DNA from: Bacteroidaceae bacterium | GTDB taxonomy: Bacteria; Bacteroidota; Bacteroidia; Bacteroidales; Bacteroidaceae | Reading direction: 5' to 3' | DNA length: 64,000 nt | Assembly (NCBI GenBank): GCA_017521285.1 | Contig: JAFXDG010000027.1 | Location: 1-64,000 of the forward strand | Shown: positions 55,414 through 63,438 of the stretch, piece by piece | Numbering within the stretch: position 1 is the first letter of the stretch | How the letters are laid out: each line of letters starts with the position of its first letter | Position numbers and translations under genes: made by a program | Notes under the pieces: model-generated | Told to the model about the DNA's origin: nothing | Database searches by the model: none | The model's input: the letters and a program-made list of their open reading frames with translations, nothing else

Positions 55414-58400
55414 ATGCCAATTGACAGGAATATACATAAGAAGAATGGTTTCATCATAGTACTAATGGCTGTGATGGGGATGTTTACAAGTTGTACGGAT
55501 GACACGGGCATCGAGGCTCCGCGTCCGTCGGATGTCATTTGCTTCTCGGCCAGCCTGGGAAACGATTCGCCTACGGTCTCTACGCGCAGCACAGCTGGTC
55601 ACCTCAGCATTGTGGAAGAGGAATGGCGGTTGGAGGGACAGCCAGCAGATACAGCCCGTACCCGCGCCACACTGACCACTTCGTTGGAGGGGGAGGCTGG
55701 TGTGATTGCATACACCGATGGAGGCTCTGTTATCGGTGAATTGAATAACAGGTCATTCTCTTTCAGTAGCGATGAGCTGACTTCAACGGACAGCCCTGTC
55801 TATTGGAAGGATATTGTGACCGGACTTGCTTCGATGGATGTGTATGCCTACGCGCCTTACGAGTTGAAGGAGACAATCAAAGGAAAATCATTCACATACA
55901 CCATACCCGATGCGGTAGCTGACCAACGGGACATCATCGTCGCCAAAAGCACGGTGGCAAACAGTGGCTTCCGCAAGACCATCCCCCTGACCTTTACCCA
56001 CGCCTTGACAGCTGTCCGCTTCAGATACGGTTCGGATATTACTGCCGGCGATGTAGAGTCCATCACCCTAAGTGGTGTTCACAATAGTGGAAGCTACACC
56101 ATCGGTGAAGGGTGGAGCGGGCAGTCTCATTCGGAAGATGTATCTTACACCGTTACGGCCGGTGAGCTTCTGATGCTGATGCCGCAGACATTGCCCGATG
56201 ATGCAAAGGTGACACTGACGTTTAAAGACAACACAACTCCTGCCATCAGTGCCAGTCTGAAAGGTCAGAAGTGGGAAGAAGGCAAGTTGGTTACCTATAC
56301 GTTGCATAAGAGCACCCAACCGGGGTATATCTATTTGGACTTGGCGGCCGGGAATGTGACAATCAATGCAACGACTTATTCGGGAGCGAGATATGAAAAG
56401 ACAGGTGAAGAGAGTCTTGTGTTAGTCACAAAAACAAATGCATCATACAAAGCCAGTGAAGACGTTGTTTTCTATGTCTATCAATCTACCGAAACCACCC
56501 GAAAGGCAGGAAAGGGTATCATACAAGATGGGAAATTTATATCTCCGGGTTATGACCAAGTTAAGCATGAGACCCAACTTTGGCGTGATTACATTACAAA
56601 CAACACAGATGTGGATGCTGTCATTGAAAATTGGGTGACAGATGCAGGGACTGCGGGAAGAAAGGGTACAACGAATCGTATCCAGGTGAATGCAGCCGCC
56701 AACACTTCATATAAACTGATAATTGATGATGTATATTCTACTTTTCAAACACAAAGTCAAAGTAGGAAAGATGGGGGGATAGCGTTTGAGCCTGAAACTC
56801 TAAACAAATGTACCTTGACTGTTAATACAATCGGCGACAGTCGTTTAGGGAATATTCATTATTATAATAAAACAAATAATGGTTCTAAACTGATTTTTGA
56901 AGGTGAAGGTTCTCTGACTGTAGCTGATGTAAATAACAATAAACAGAAGTGCAGTGACGGGCTTTATAATGGTACAGGTTATTATAGTAATCATTATTGT
57001 TCTGCCATAGGGGGAAATGATGATGGTATACGTGAAGTATGCTATGGAATTATTATCAATAGTGGTGTCTTATTTGCTGGTTCTACAGTTGCTGAGAATT
57101 GTAGCGCCATCGGCGGAGGAGGAAACGGCCTTGGTGAAGTGACAATCAATGGTGGTGTAGTCACAGCAGTTGCTGCTACTACAGGTACTGCCATTGGTGG
57201 AGGCATTGGATTCAGTTCCTTAGGAGGTAAAGGTATTGTTACAATCACTGGTGGTAATGTATATGCATATAATTTAGACAACAAGAGAGGAATTCCAAGT
57301 TCTGCTATTGGTGGTGCAGGTTCAAGTTCCAGTGACGGAACAGAAGGAACGGTCAATATCTCTGGCGGGTATGTTTATGCTTATTCCGCTTTAGGAACAG
57401 CTATAGGGGGAGGTAGTAGCAGAACCCTTAAAGGGGGTGATGCCGAGGTTAATATAACTGGTGGTACAGTCATTGCTAAAAGTGGAAAGGGTGCAGGTAT
57501 CGGTGGTGGTAGTGCTTGTACTGGAGGTAATGCTTCTGCAAAATATAATGGTGGAACGGCTACAATAACCATTAGCGGTGATCCCATTATTCGTACCGGC
57601 TCTGTGGGTGGTGGCAGTACGGGTGCAGGAAATGGAAAAATCGGTTCCGCTAATATTACCATTGGAGGCGGAGATATTCAAGCGCAATTTATTTTGGCAG
57701 CCGGTGCTAAAGCTGATCCTGAATTTACCATGACAGGTGGTACAATTCGTAATAGTAGCACAGCCGATACAGTGTATTTGCATGTACAAAAACAAGGTGG
57801 AGCCGTCTGGCTGGAAGACGGGAAATGTAAAATCAGTGGTGGAACCATTGAAAACTGTACGGCCACAGAAGGTGGAGCTGTCTATATTGCGGGAATCGAT
57901 AATCCGACTTTCACTATGATAGGAGGCACCATTAGCAATTGTACTTCTAAAGCAGGCAATGGTGGAGCCGTCTATTTGGAAGGAGGAACCGTGACATTGA
58001 GCGGTGGAATCATTCGTGATAATCTTGCACAAGGTGGTAACGGTGGCGGAATCTATATCAAAGAAGGTAGCTTTAAGATGGACGGAATAGACGCGCTCAT
58101 TACAAATAATTCTGCCATACTCCGAGGTGGTAAAGGTGGTGACGGTGGCGGACTGTACGTTACCTCTGAAGAAAAAGATGTAACGGTGGATATCCTTTCT
58201 GGAACTATTACCCAAAACTCCTCTGACCATTGGGGTGGTGGTGTGTGCGTGGATATGTCGGGCACCGAGCAGGCGGCTAAGGTTACTGTAGGTACAAGCG
58301 GGGAAACAGACCCGGCTATTTCAGGAAACCATACCTTATTGAGTGGCGGCGGCTTCTATGTAAGTGGAAAAAAGGCCAACATCATCATTAATGGCGGAAA

Positions 58401-58719
58401 CATTGACGGGAACAGCACTTCTGCATACGTGCCTAATGTGAATGTGGCCAACGAGGGTGGTATGGTGACGTTGAATGGAGGAAATGTATCGCACAAAGTA
58501 GTGACATTCTATGCAAACGATGGCACAGATACTTCAAAGACTCAGAAAATCGTAACGGCCACCAATAGCCTGTTGGTAGCCCCTGAATTTGGACGTACCG
58601 GTTACAGATTGGCTGGTTGGAACACCCGTGCCGATGGCAGAGGAGCATCATATACCGATGGGCAGACCATGAACATTACGGCTGACCTCACACTGTATGC
58701 CCAGTGGGAATTACAATAA
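55414..58719 (+). CDS. Fimbrillin / beta-helix / InlB-B-repeat fusion, probable pilus-tip adhesin
   Basis: 1101 residues in three parts. Residues about 1-300: lipoprotein signal (MGMFTSC, Cys 27), TR motif (VSTRSTAG, 57-58) and a fimbrillin domain (VYWKDIVTGLASMDVYAYAP; IPLTFTHALTAVRFRYGSD; LLMLMPQTLPDDAKVTLTF). About 450-1020: Gly-rich parallel beta-helix, first with AIGGG-xxGTV-ITGG turns, then GGAVYLEGGTVTLSGGIIRD turns. About 1025-1101: one Listeria-Bacteroides InlB-B/Flg_new repeat (VTFYANDGT...GYRLAGWNTRADGRG...LTLYAQWELQ). The fusion links a polymerising module to a large exposed rod, as expected for a pilus tip, and it is the last gene of the locus. Confidence 0.82.
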   Translation: MPIDRNIHKKNGFIIVLMAVMGMFTSCTDDTGIEAPRPSDVICFSASLGNDSPTVSTRSTAGHLSIVEEEWRLEGQPADTARTRATLTTSLEGEAGVIAYTDGGSVIGELNNRSFSFSSDELTSTDSPVYWKDIVTGLASMDVYAYAPYELKETIKGKSFTYTIPDAVADQRDIIVAKSTVANSGFRKTIPLTFTHALTAVRFRYGSDITAGDVESITLSGVHNSGSYTIGEGWSGQSHSEDVSYTVTAGELLMLMPQTLPDDAKVTLTFKDNTTPAISASLKGQKWEEGKLVTYTLHKSTQPGYIYLDLAAGNVTINATTYSGARYEKTGEESLVLVTKTNASYKASEDVVFYVYQSTETTRKAGKGIIQDGKFISPGYDQVKHETQLWRDYITNNTDVDAVIENWVTDAGTAGRKGTTNRIQVNAAANTSYKLIIDDVYSTFQTQSQSRKDGGIAFEPETLNKCTLTVNTIGDSRLGNIHYYNKTNNGSKLIFEGEGSLTVADVNNNKQKCSDGLYNGTGYYSNHYCSAIGGNDDGIREVCYGIIINSGVLFAGSTVAENCSAIGGGGNGLGEVTINGGVVTAVAATTGTAIGGGIGFSSLGGKGIVTITGGNVYAYNLDNKRGIPSSAIGGAGSSSSDGTEGTVNISGGYVYAYSALGTAIGGGSSRTLKGGDAEVNITGGTVIAKSGKGAGIGGGSACTGGNASAKYNGGTATITISGDPIIRTGSVGGGSTGAGNGKIGSANITIGGGDIQAQFILAAGAKADPEFTMTGGTIRNSSTADTVYLHVQKQGGAVWLEDGKCKISGGTIENCTATEGGAVYIAGIDNPTFTMIGGTISNCTSKAGNGGAVYLEGGTVTLSGGIIRDNLAQGGNGGGIYIKEGSFKMDGIDALITNNSAILRGGKGGDGGGLYVTSEEKDVTVDILSGTITQNSSDHWGGGVCVDMSGTEQAAKVTVGTSGETDPAISGNHTLLSGGGFYVSGKKANIIINGGNIDGNSTSAYVPNVNVANEGGMVTLNGGNVSHKVVTFYANDGTDTSKTQKIVTATNSLLVAPEFGRTGYRLAGWNTRADGRGASYTDGQTMNITADLTLYAQWELQ

Positions 58720-58737
58720 TAATGAAAGACATTGAAC

Positions 58738-58836
58738 ATTACCATTCTTTCAATCGAACGAATGGTAATCTTTGGTTTAAAACAATACGGACGTTAACCG
58801 CTGAAGATTTGAATCTTTCGCGCTTAACGTCCGTAT
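58738..58836 (+). terminator. Tandem hairpins closing the pilus locus
   Basis: First hairpin ATTACCATTC (58738-58747) / GAATGGTAAT (58760-58769) followed by CTTTGGTTT. Second ATACGGACGTTAA (58785-58797) / TTAACGTCCGTAT (58824-58836) followed by GTTAAAAC. They lie between the convergent tip-adhesin and HIT genes and can serve both. Confidence 0.7.
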
Positions 58837-58859
58837 GTTAAAACACAAGGGATAGGTCC

Positions 58860-59255
58860 TTATTCCATCTCGCGGGCAATAGCTTCAGCCACAGCGACAA
58901 ACTCTTCGGGGGTAAGCTGTTGCTTGGGGTTGGTGAAAATCATGTCTTTCTCTTGGTTGATGGGGATAAGATGGATGTGGGCGTGGGGAACTTCCATACC
59001 CATGACGGCTACACCTACTTTCTTGCACTGGAAGGCGCGGCGGATGGCACCGGCTACTTGCTTGGCAAAGAGGTGCATGGCGGCCAGTTCTTCATCCTCA
59101 AGGTCGAAGATGTAATCCACTTCGCGCTTGGGGATAACCAATGTGTGACCCTTCTGTACGGGGTTGATGTCGAGGAAAGCATAGAAGCGTTCGTTCTCTG
59201 CTACCTTGTAGCTGGGGATTTCGCCCGCTACGATTTTGCTGAATATGGTTGCCAT
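58860..59255 (-). CDS. HIT-family nucleotide-binding hydrolase
   Basis: 131 residues with the histidine triad PHAHIHLIP (about residue 95), plus IFSKIVAGEIPSYKV and FYAFLDINPVQKGHTLVIPK. It is a Hint-like purine nucleoside phosphoramidase or related hydrolase. Nine bases downstream of greA on the same strand, so the two form an operon. Confidence 0.93.
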   Translation of the reverse strand: MATIFSKIVAGEIPSYKVAENERFYAFLDINPVQKGHTLVIPKREVDYIFDLEDEELAAMHLFAKQVAGAIRRAFQCKKVGVAVMGMEVPHAHIHLIPINQEKDMIFTNPKQQLTPEEFVAVAEAIAREME

Positions 59256-59264
59256 GATGGTGAA

Positions 59265-59729
59265 TCAAAATGAAATGTTTACAATCTCTAATGTAATCTT
59301 TCCTTGCGGGATAGTGATTTCGGCCACATCGCCAACCTTCTTGCCAAGCAGACCTTGGGCAATGGGGGTATTGACAGAAATTTTACCCTCACGCAAGTTG
59401 GCTTCGCTTTCCGATACGATGGTATAGACCATCTTCATGCCGTTCTTCACGTTCTTCATCTCTACTTTAGAGAGAATCTGCACGGTGCTGGTGTCCAGTT
59501 TTGATGTGTCGATAATCTTCGCTTCGCTGATGATGGCCTTCAAGTTGTTGATCTTCATCTCCAGCATACCTTGTGCTTCCTTGGCGGCATCGTACTCTGA
59601 ATTTTCAGACAAGTCGCCTTTGTCGCGTGCCTCAGCAATCTGACGTGAGATTTCGGGACGCTGCACGGTTTCCATTTCTCTTAGTTCGGCTACCAGCTTG
59701 TTGTAGCCCTCTTCTGACATATAAGCCAT
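59265..59729 (-). CDS. greA: Transcript cleavage factor GreA
   Basis: 154 residues. An N-terminal coiled coil (MSEEGYNKLVAELREMETVQ...RPEISRQIAEARDKGDLSENSEYDAAKE) carries the acidic DLSENSEYD tip that enters the RNA polymerase channel. The C-terminal FKBP-like domain includes VYTIVSESEANLREGKISVN and PIAQGLLGKKVGD. It rescues backtracked polymerase. An unusually clear Shine-Dalgarno (TAGGAGGAAAAGAA) precedes the start. The 5' leader has a consensus promoter and an intrinsic terminator ahead of the gene. Confidence 0.95.
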   Translation of the reverse strand: MAYMSEEGYNKLVAELREMETVQRPEISRQIAEARDKGDLSENSEYDAAKEAQGMLEMKINNLKAIISEAKIIDTSKLDTSTVQILSKVEMKNVKNGMKMVYTIVSESEANLREGKISVNTPIAQGLLGKKVGDVAEITIPQGKITLEIVNISF

Positions 59730-59821
59730 TTCTTTTCCTCCTATATTTTTTTAGTTTGTTACTATTTAAGGTAATAATCTCTGCCCGTCCAGATACTTCA
59801 TGTCAGGCGCTTAGGACATAA

Positions 59822-59854
59822 CAAAAAAGAATTCCGACATTGTTCGTGTCGGAA
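59822..59854 (-). terminator. Intrinsic terminator in the greA leader
   Basis: On the minus strand TTCCGACA (59854-59847), loop CGAACAA, TGTCGGAA (59839-59832), then TTCTTTTTTG. It lies about 15-50 bases after the predicted start of transcription and about 95 bases before greA. Confidence 0.75.
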
Positions 59855-59876
59855 CCCCTTTCCTTATATTCTTCGG

Positions 59877-59908
59877 CAAAGGTAAGGCTTAAAAACGATA
59901 TGCGCAAA
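59877..59908 (-). promoter_or_regulatory. Consensus promoter of greA
   Basis: Minus strand: TTTG (59905-59908), exactly 20 bases, TACCTTTG (59877-59884). An ideal Bacteroides sigma-ABfr promoter. Only the leader terminator and then greA lie downstream. Confidence 0.8.
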
Positions 59909-59957
59909 CTTTTAGCCTTTTTTTTGTGTTTCAGGTACAGTGGCACAGAATTTTGCG

Positions 59958-59965
59958 TACCTTTG
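59958..59965 (+). promoter_or_regulatory. -7 element of the radical SAM gene
   Basis: TACCTTTG, 26 bases before the ATG at 59991; this excludes the upstream GTG at 59940 as a start. Confidence 0.6.
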
Positions 59966-59990
59966 CACGCGAGTAAACTTGAAAAGAAAT

Positions 59991-60770
59991 ATGGCTACCG
60001 TAATTTATCCTTCACCGATATTCGGCCCTGTACATAGTCGCCGGTTGGGCGTTTCATTAGGCATCAATCTGTTGCCTGCTGATGGGAAAGTGTGTACGTT
60101 TGACTGTATTTATTGTGAATGTGGATTCAATGCCCAATGCCGGCCCAAGTTGCCATTGCCTACACGCGAGGAGGTGCGGCAGGCTTTAGAAACTCGTTTG
60201 CAGCAGATGCAGACAGAGGGACCAGTGCCCGATGTGTTGACTTTTGCCGGGAACGGTGAACCGACAGCACATCCGCATTTCCCTGAAATCATAGATGACA
60301 CCTTGGAGTTGCGCAACCGCTATTTCCCAAAAGCCAAGGTAAGTGTACTGAGCAATTCTACACAGGTAATTCAGCCGGCTATCCGTCAGGCATTGATGCG
60401 AGTGGATAATGCAATTATGAAATTGGATACGGTGGATGCCGACTACATCCGTCTGTTGGATCGTCCTACGGGACATTATGACGTGGATAAGATTGTTGAC
60501 GCTCTGAAAATGATGCAAGGACGATTGGTGATACAGACCATGTTCCTGAAGGGACGTTCTGCACAGGGACACGATATGGATAATACGACTGACCATTATG
60601 TGCTTCCGTGGATTGCTGCGGTGAGGGAGATAGCTCCAAGGCAAGTGATGATTTATACTATAGACCGTGAGACACCTGACCAGAATCTGCAAAAGGCCAC
60701 GCCTGCAGAATTGGACCGCATTGTAAAGATGTTGGAGAAAGAGGGCATTGCTGCTACTGCCTCGTATTGA
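59991..60770 (+). CDS. Radical SAM protein
   Basis: 259 residues. The iron-sulfur motif CTFDCIYCECG (CxxxCxxC, about residue 38) follows IFGPVHSRRLGVSLGINLLP, and FAGNGEPTAHPHFPEII is the SAM-interacting strand. This combination (the HSRRLG lead, cluster, GNGEPT) matches a widespread radical SAM family related to wybutosine-type or Fe-S oxidoreductases of unknown substrate. No auxiliary cluster or SPASM domain is visible. ATG at 59991 is chosen because 59940 lies upstream of the promoter. Confidence 0.87.
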   Translation: MATVIYPSPIFGPVHSRRLGVSLGINLLPADGKVCTFDCIYCECGFNAQCRPKLPLPTREEVRQALETRLQQMQTEGPVPDVLTFAGNGEPTAHPHFPEIIDDTLELRNRYFPKAKVSVLSNSTQVIQPAIRQALMRVDNAIMKLDTVDADYIRLLDRPTGHYDVDKIVDALKMMQGRLVIQTMFLKGRSAQGHDMDNTTDHYVLPWIAAVREIAPRQVMIYTIDRETPDQNLQKATPAELDRIVKMLEKEGIAATASY

Positions 60771-60771
60771 T

Positions 60772-60918
60772 AAGATAAATTTTAAGGCGCGGATTTCGTG
60801 GATTACACGGATAAATTGGGTCTAAGGCCTAAGGTCTAAAGTCAAAGGTCAAAGAACTACGAGTGAGTATAAATATAAATCCGTGTAATCCGCGAAATCC
60901 GCGCCTAAAATTTATCTT
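60772..60918. terminator. 40-bp imperfect inverted repeat between convergent genes
   Basis: The left arm (60772-60812: AAGATAAATTTTAAGGCGCG then GATTTCGTGGATTACACGGAT) and the right arm (60879-60918) pair over 40 positions with one bulge and one mismatch. The 66-base loop contains GGTCTAAGGCCTAAGGTCTAA and AAAGTCAAAGGTCAAAG words. Very strong bidirectional terminator or stable RNA stem; the same GGCGCGGATT word is in the inner arms at 40392-40436. Confidence 0.75.
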
Positions 60919-60931
60919 GTAAATGCTGTTT

Positions 60932-63415
60932 TTACTCTGCTTTGATTGTAATCTTCCCGCTCTTTACGCCCTTGGCTGAGGCGGTGAGCGTGATGTCGCC
61001 TGCCGTTTCGCCTGCTTGTACGATGGCAGTGAGCTGTCCGCTGAAAGCCTTCATGCGGGGCAAGTGGAACTGCTGCAGGTTGGTGGGGTCACCATTGGCT
61101 GTGGCACGGAACGAGCCTGCACCCTTTACGCTGAACTTCACTTCGCGTTCATCTACAGGGCAGAGGTTGCCATCCTTATCTACCACACGCACGGTCACGT
61201 AAGCCAAATCCTTGCCATCGGCCTTGATGTTCGCATGGCGGGTAACGAGCTCCAAGTGGTGGGGTTTACCGGCTGTGCGCAATACCTTCTCGTCAGCCTT
61301 GCGTCCCTGTTTGTCGTAGGCCACTACACGCACTTCACCCGGTTGATAGATAGCATCCATCCACATCAGTCGGTAGCGCTTCAACACTTCGGGGTCGTAA
61401 ATCTTACCTTTGGCAATGGGCGCATCGGTCACCTTGCGCTGGCGGCCATAGCTCTTGCCATTGATGAAGAGTTCGGCTTCGGGATAGTCGGTATAGACAA
61501 ATACGGGCACTGTGTCACCCTCGTGTCCTTGCCAGTTCCAATGGGGCAGGATGTGCAAGGTGTGTTCATTCTTGTTCCAGATACTCTTGTAGAGGTAGTA
61601 ACGGTCTTTAGGAATGCTGGCCAAGTCGATGATACCGAACATGGAACTGTGGTTGGGCCATGCATCGGTGTCGTAGGGAGAAGGTTCGCCCAAGTAGTCG
61701 AAACCAGTCCAAACGAACTGTCCCATGGTCCATTCGTAATCGTCAGCCAAGGCAAAATCCACATCGGGCACATTACTCCAGCTGCAATATTCCACATCGT
61801 AACCGCTGCACTGGTTGTCATCGTAGAGAGCCTGCGGCTTCAACCCTACAGGGAGTTTATAGACACCGCGTGAACTGACGGTAGAGGCAGTCTCGCTACC
61901 CAACACTACACCTTGGGGCAGTTTCTCGTATCCCTCCAGATAGCGCCAAGTGCGGTAGTTGAGTCCCACCACATCGAGTACGGCGGCAAAACCATTCTTC
62001 AGTACGCATGACACTTGGTCCATGCCGCAGGTAACAGGACGCGTAGGGTCTTCGCGATGGCAGATGTTCTGCAAGAAAGTGGCCACCTGTGCACCTTGTG
62101 CACTGCACTGTGTAGGCACTTCGTTTCCGATGCTCCACATCACGACACTGGCATTGTTGCGGAAGTTGTGAAGCATGTTCATCATATCTTTTTCAGCCCA
62201 TTCGTTGAAGAAACGATGATAGCCGTTGGCACACTTGGCACGGTCCCATTCATCGAAGGGTTCTACCATCATCATCAGTCCCATTTCGTCGCACAAACGC
62301 ACGAGTTCGGGAGCAGGCATGTTGTGCGAAGTGCGGATGGCATCGCATCCCATCTCTTTCAACAATTCCAATTGGTGGCGGAGTGCCTTTTCGTTGATGG
62401 CTGCCCCGAGAGGACCCAAGTCGTGGTGGTTGCAGACACCCTGGAACTTGCGGCGTTCACCGTTGAGGTAGAATCCACGCTCGGCCACCACCTCTACGGT
62501 GCGGAATCCGAAGCGGGTTTCGTAACGGTCAACCTCCTTATTGCCTACGCTTACGGTAGTCACTGCCGTATAAAGAGAAGGACTTTCGGGACTCCACAGG
62601 GCGGGATTCTCCACCAGCATGTTCTGGTCAATCTTCTCCAAACTGCTACCAGCCTTCAGGGTAGTGGTCTTTTCACCAACCTGTTCCTTCACCTTATTAT
62701 ATATAGTGGTCTTCACCGTCAGGTCTTCACCCTTTGCCGTATTCACGTTGGTACGCAAGCGTACGGTGGCAAATTCCTTCTCCACGTGCGGAGTGGTGAC
62801 ATGAGTTCCCCACACAGGAATGTGAGTCTTATTGGTAGTGATAAGGTGCACGTTGCGATAGAGTCCGGCACCGGGATACCAGCGCGATGACTGCTCGCGG
62901 TTCTCCAACCGTACAGCCAATAGATTGGCCTGTCCATCAGCATTCAGCAAATCTGTCACATCTACGTGGAAAGCGTTGTAGCCGTAGGGCCAGAAGATGG
63001 CCTCTTTTCCATTTACATAGACACGGGCTTCGCTCATGGCACCGTCGAACAGCAGAGTTACCCGCTGGTTCTTCTTATCGAAGTTGGGCACGTTGAAGCG
63101 GGTGCGATACCATCCTGTGCCAATGTAAGGCAATCCGCCTGAACGACCTGTTTTCCAGGTCGCAATCTTTTCTCCGTTTTGTGTCACAGCCACTTTCTGC
63201 AAGTCATATTTGCGGTCGAAAGGACCGTAAATGGCCCAATCGTGAGGAACAGTAACGTTCTCCCATTTGGCATCGTTGTATTCAGCCTTCATGGCTTCGG
63301 TTTCATCTTGGTGGATAAATTTCCATCCGTTCTCCAGCAGCACTTCGGTGCGCTGTGCTCCGGCGGGGAGCAGGTGGCAGGCAAGCAACACTGCCGCAAT
63401 TAGTAGTTTTTTCAT
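60932..63415 (-). CDS. Glycoside hydrolase family 2 (beta-galactosidase-like)
   Basis: 827 residues. Signal peptide (IAAVLLACHLLPAGAQ); sugar-binding domain (about 25-190); Ig-like domain; TIM barrel (about 300-580) with acid/base Glu in VVMWSIGNEVPTQ and nucleophile Glu in GVVLGSETASTVSS; then DUF4982 and a C-terminal Ig-like/invasin-type beta domain (VTVRVVDKDGNLCPVDE). Typical of periplasmic glycan degradation; galactosidase versus glucuronidase or mannosidase cannot be told by eye. The open frame runs to 63637 but overlaps the glycosyltransferase gene; 63415 has the signal peptide. Confidence 0.92.
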   Translation of the reverse strand: MKKLLIAAVLLACHLLPAGAQRTEVLLENGWKFIHQDETEAMKAEYNDAKWENVTVPHDWAIYGPFDRKYDLQKVAVTQNGEKIATWKTGRSGGLPYIGTGWYRTRFNVPNFDKKNQRVTLLFDGAMSEARVYVNGKEAIFWPYGYNAFHVDVTDLLNADGQANLLAVRLENREQSSRWYPGAGLYRNVHLITTNKTHIPVWGTHVTTPHVEKEFATVRLRTNVNTAKGEDLTVKTTIYNKVKEQVGEKTTTLKAGSSLEKIDQNMLVENPALWSPESPSLYTAVTTVSVGNKEVDRYETRFGFRTVEVVAERGFYLNGERRKFQGVCNHHDLGPLGAAINEKALRHQLELLKEMGCDAIRTSHNMPAPELVRLCDEMGLMMMVEPFDEWDRAKCANGYHRFFNEWAEKDMMNMLHNFRNNASVVMWSIGNEVPTQCSAQGAQVATFLQNICHREDPTRPVTCGMDQVSCVLKNGFAAVLDVVGLNYRTWRYLEGYEKLPQGVVLGSETASTVSSRGVYKLPVGLKPQALYDDNQCSGYDVEYCSWSNVPDVDFALADDYEWTMGQFVWTGFDYLGEPSPYDTDAWPNHSSMFGIIDLASIPKDRYYLYKSIWNKNEHTLHILPHWNWQGHEGDTVPVFVYTDYPEAELFINGKSYGRQRKVTDAPIAKGKIYDPEVLKRYRLMWMDAIYQPGEVRVVAYDKQGRKADEKVLRTAGKPHHLELVTRHANIKADGKDLAYVTVRVVDKDGNLCPVDEREVKFSVKGAGSFRATANGDPTNLQQFHLPRMKAFSGQLTAIVQAGETAGDITLTASAKGVKSGKITIKAE

Positions 63416-63438
63416 TTTATAGTTTTTTGGTATAGTTC

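Noticed and set aside
57391..58230. 279-codon antisense frame in the tip-adhesin gene
   Set aside because: It arises from the repetitive Gly-rich codons on the other strand and shows low-complexity Ser/Thr/Ile composition.
59940..59990. GTG start giving a longer radical SAM protein
   Set aside because: A TACCTTTG promoter lies inside the extension, so it could not be transcribed from that promoter.
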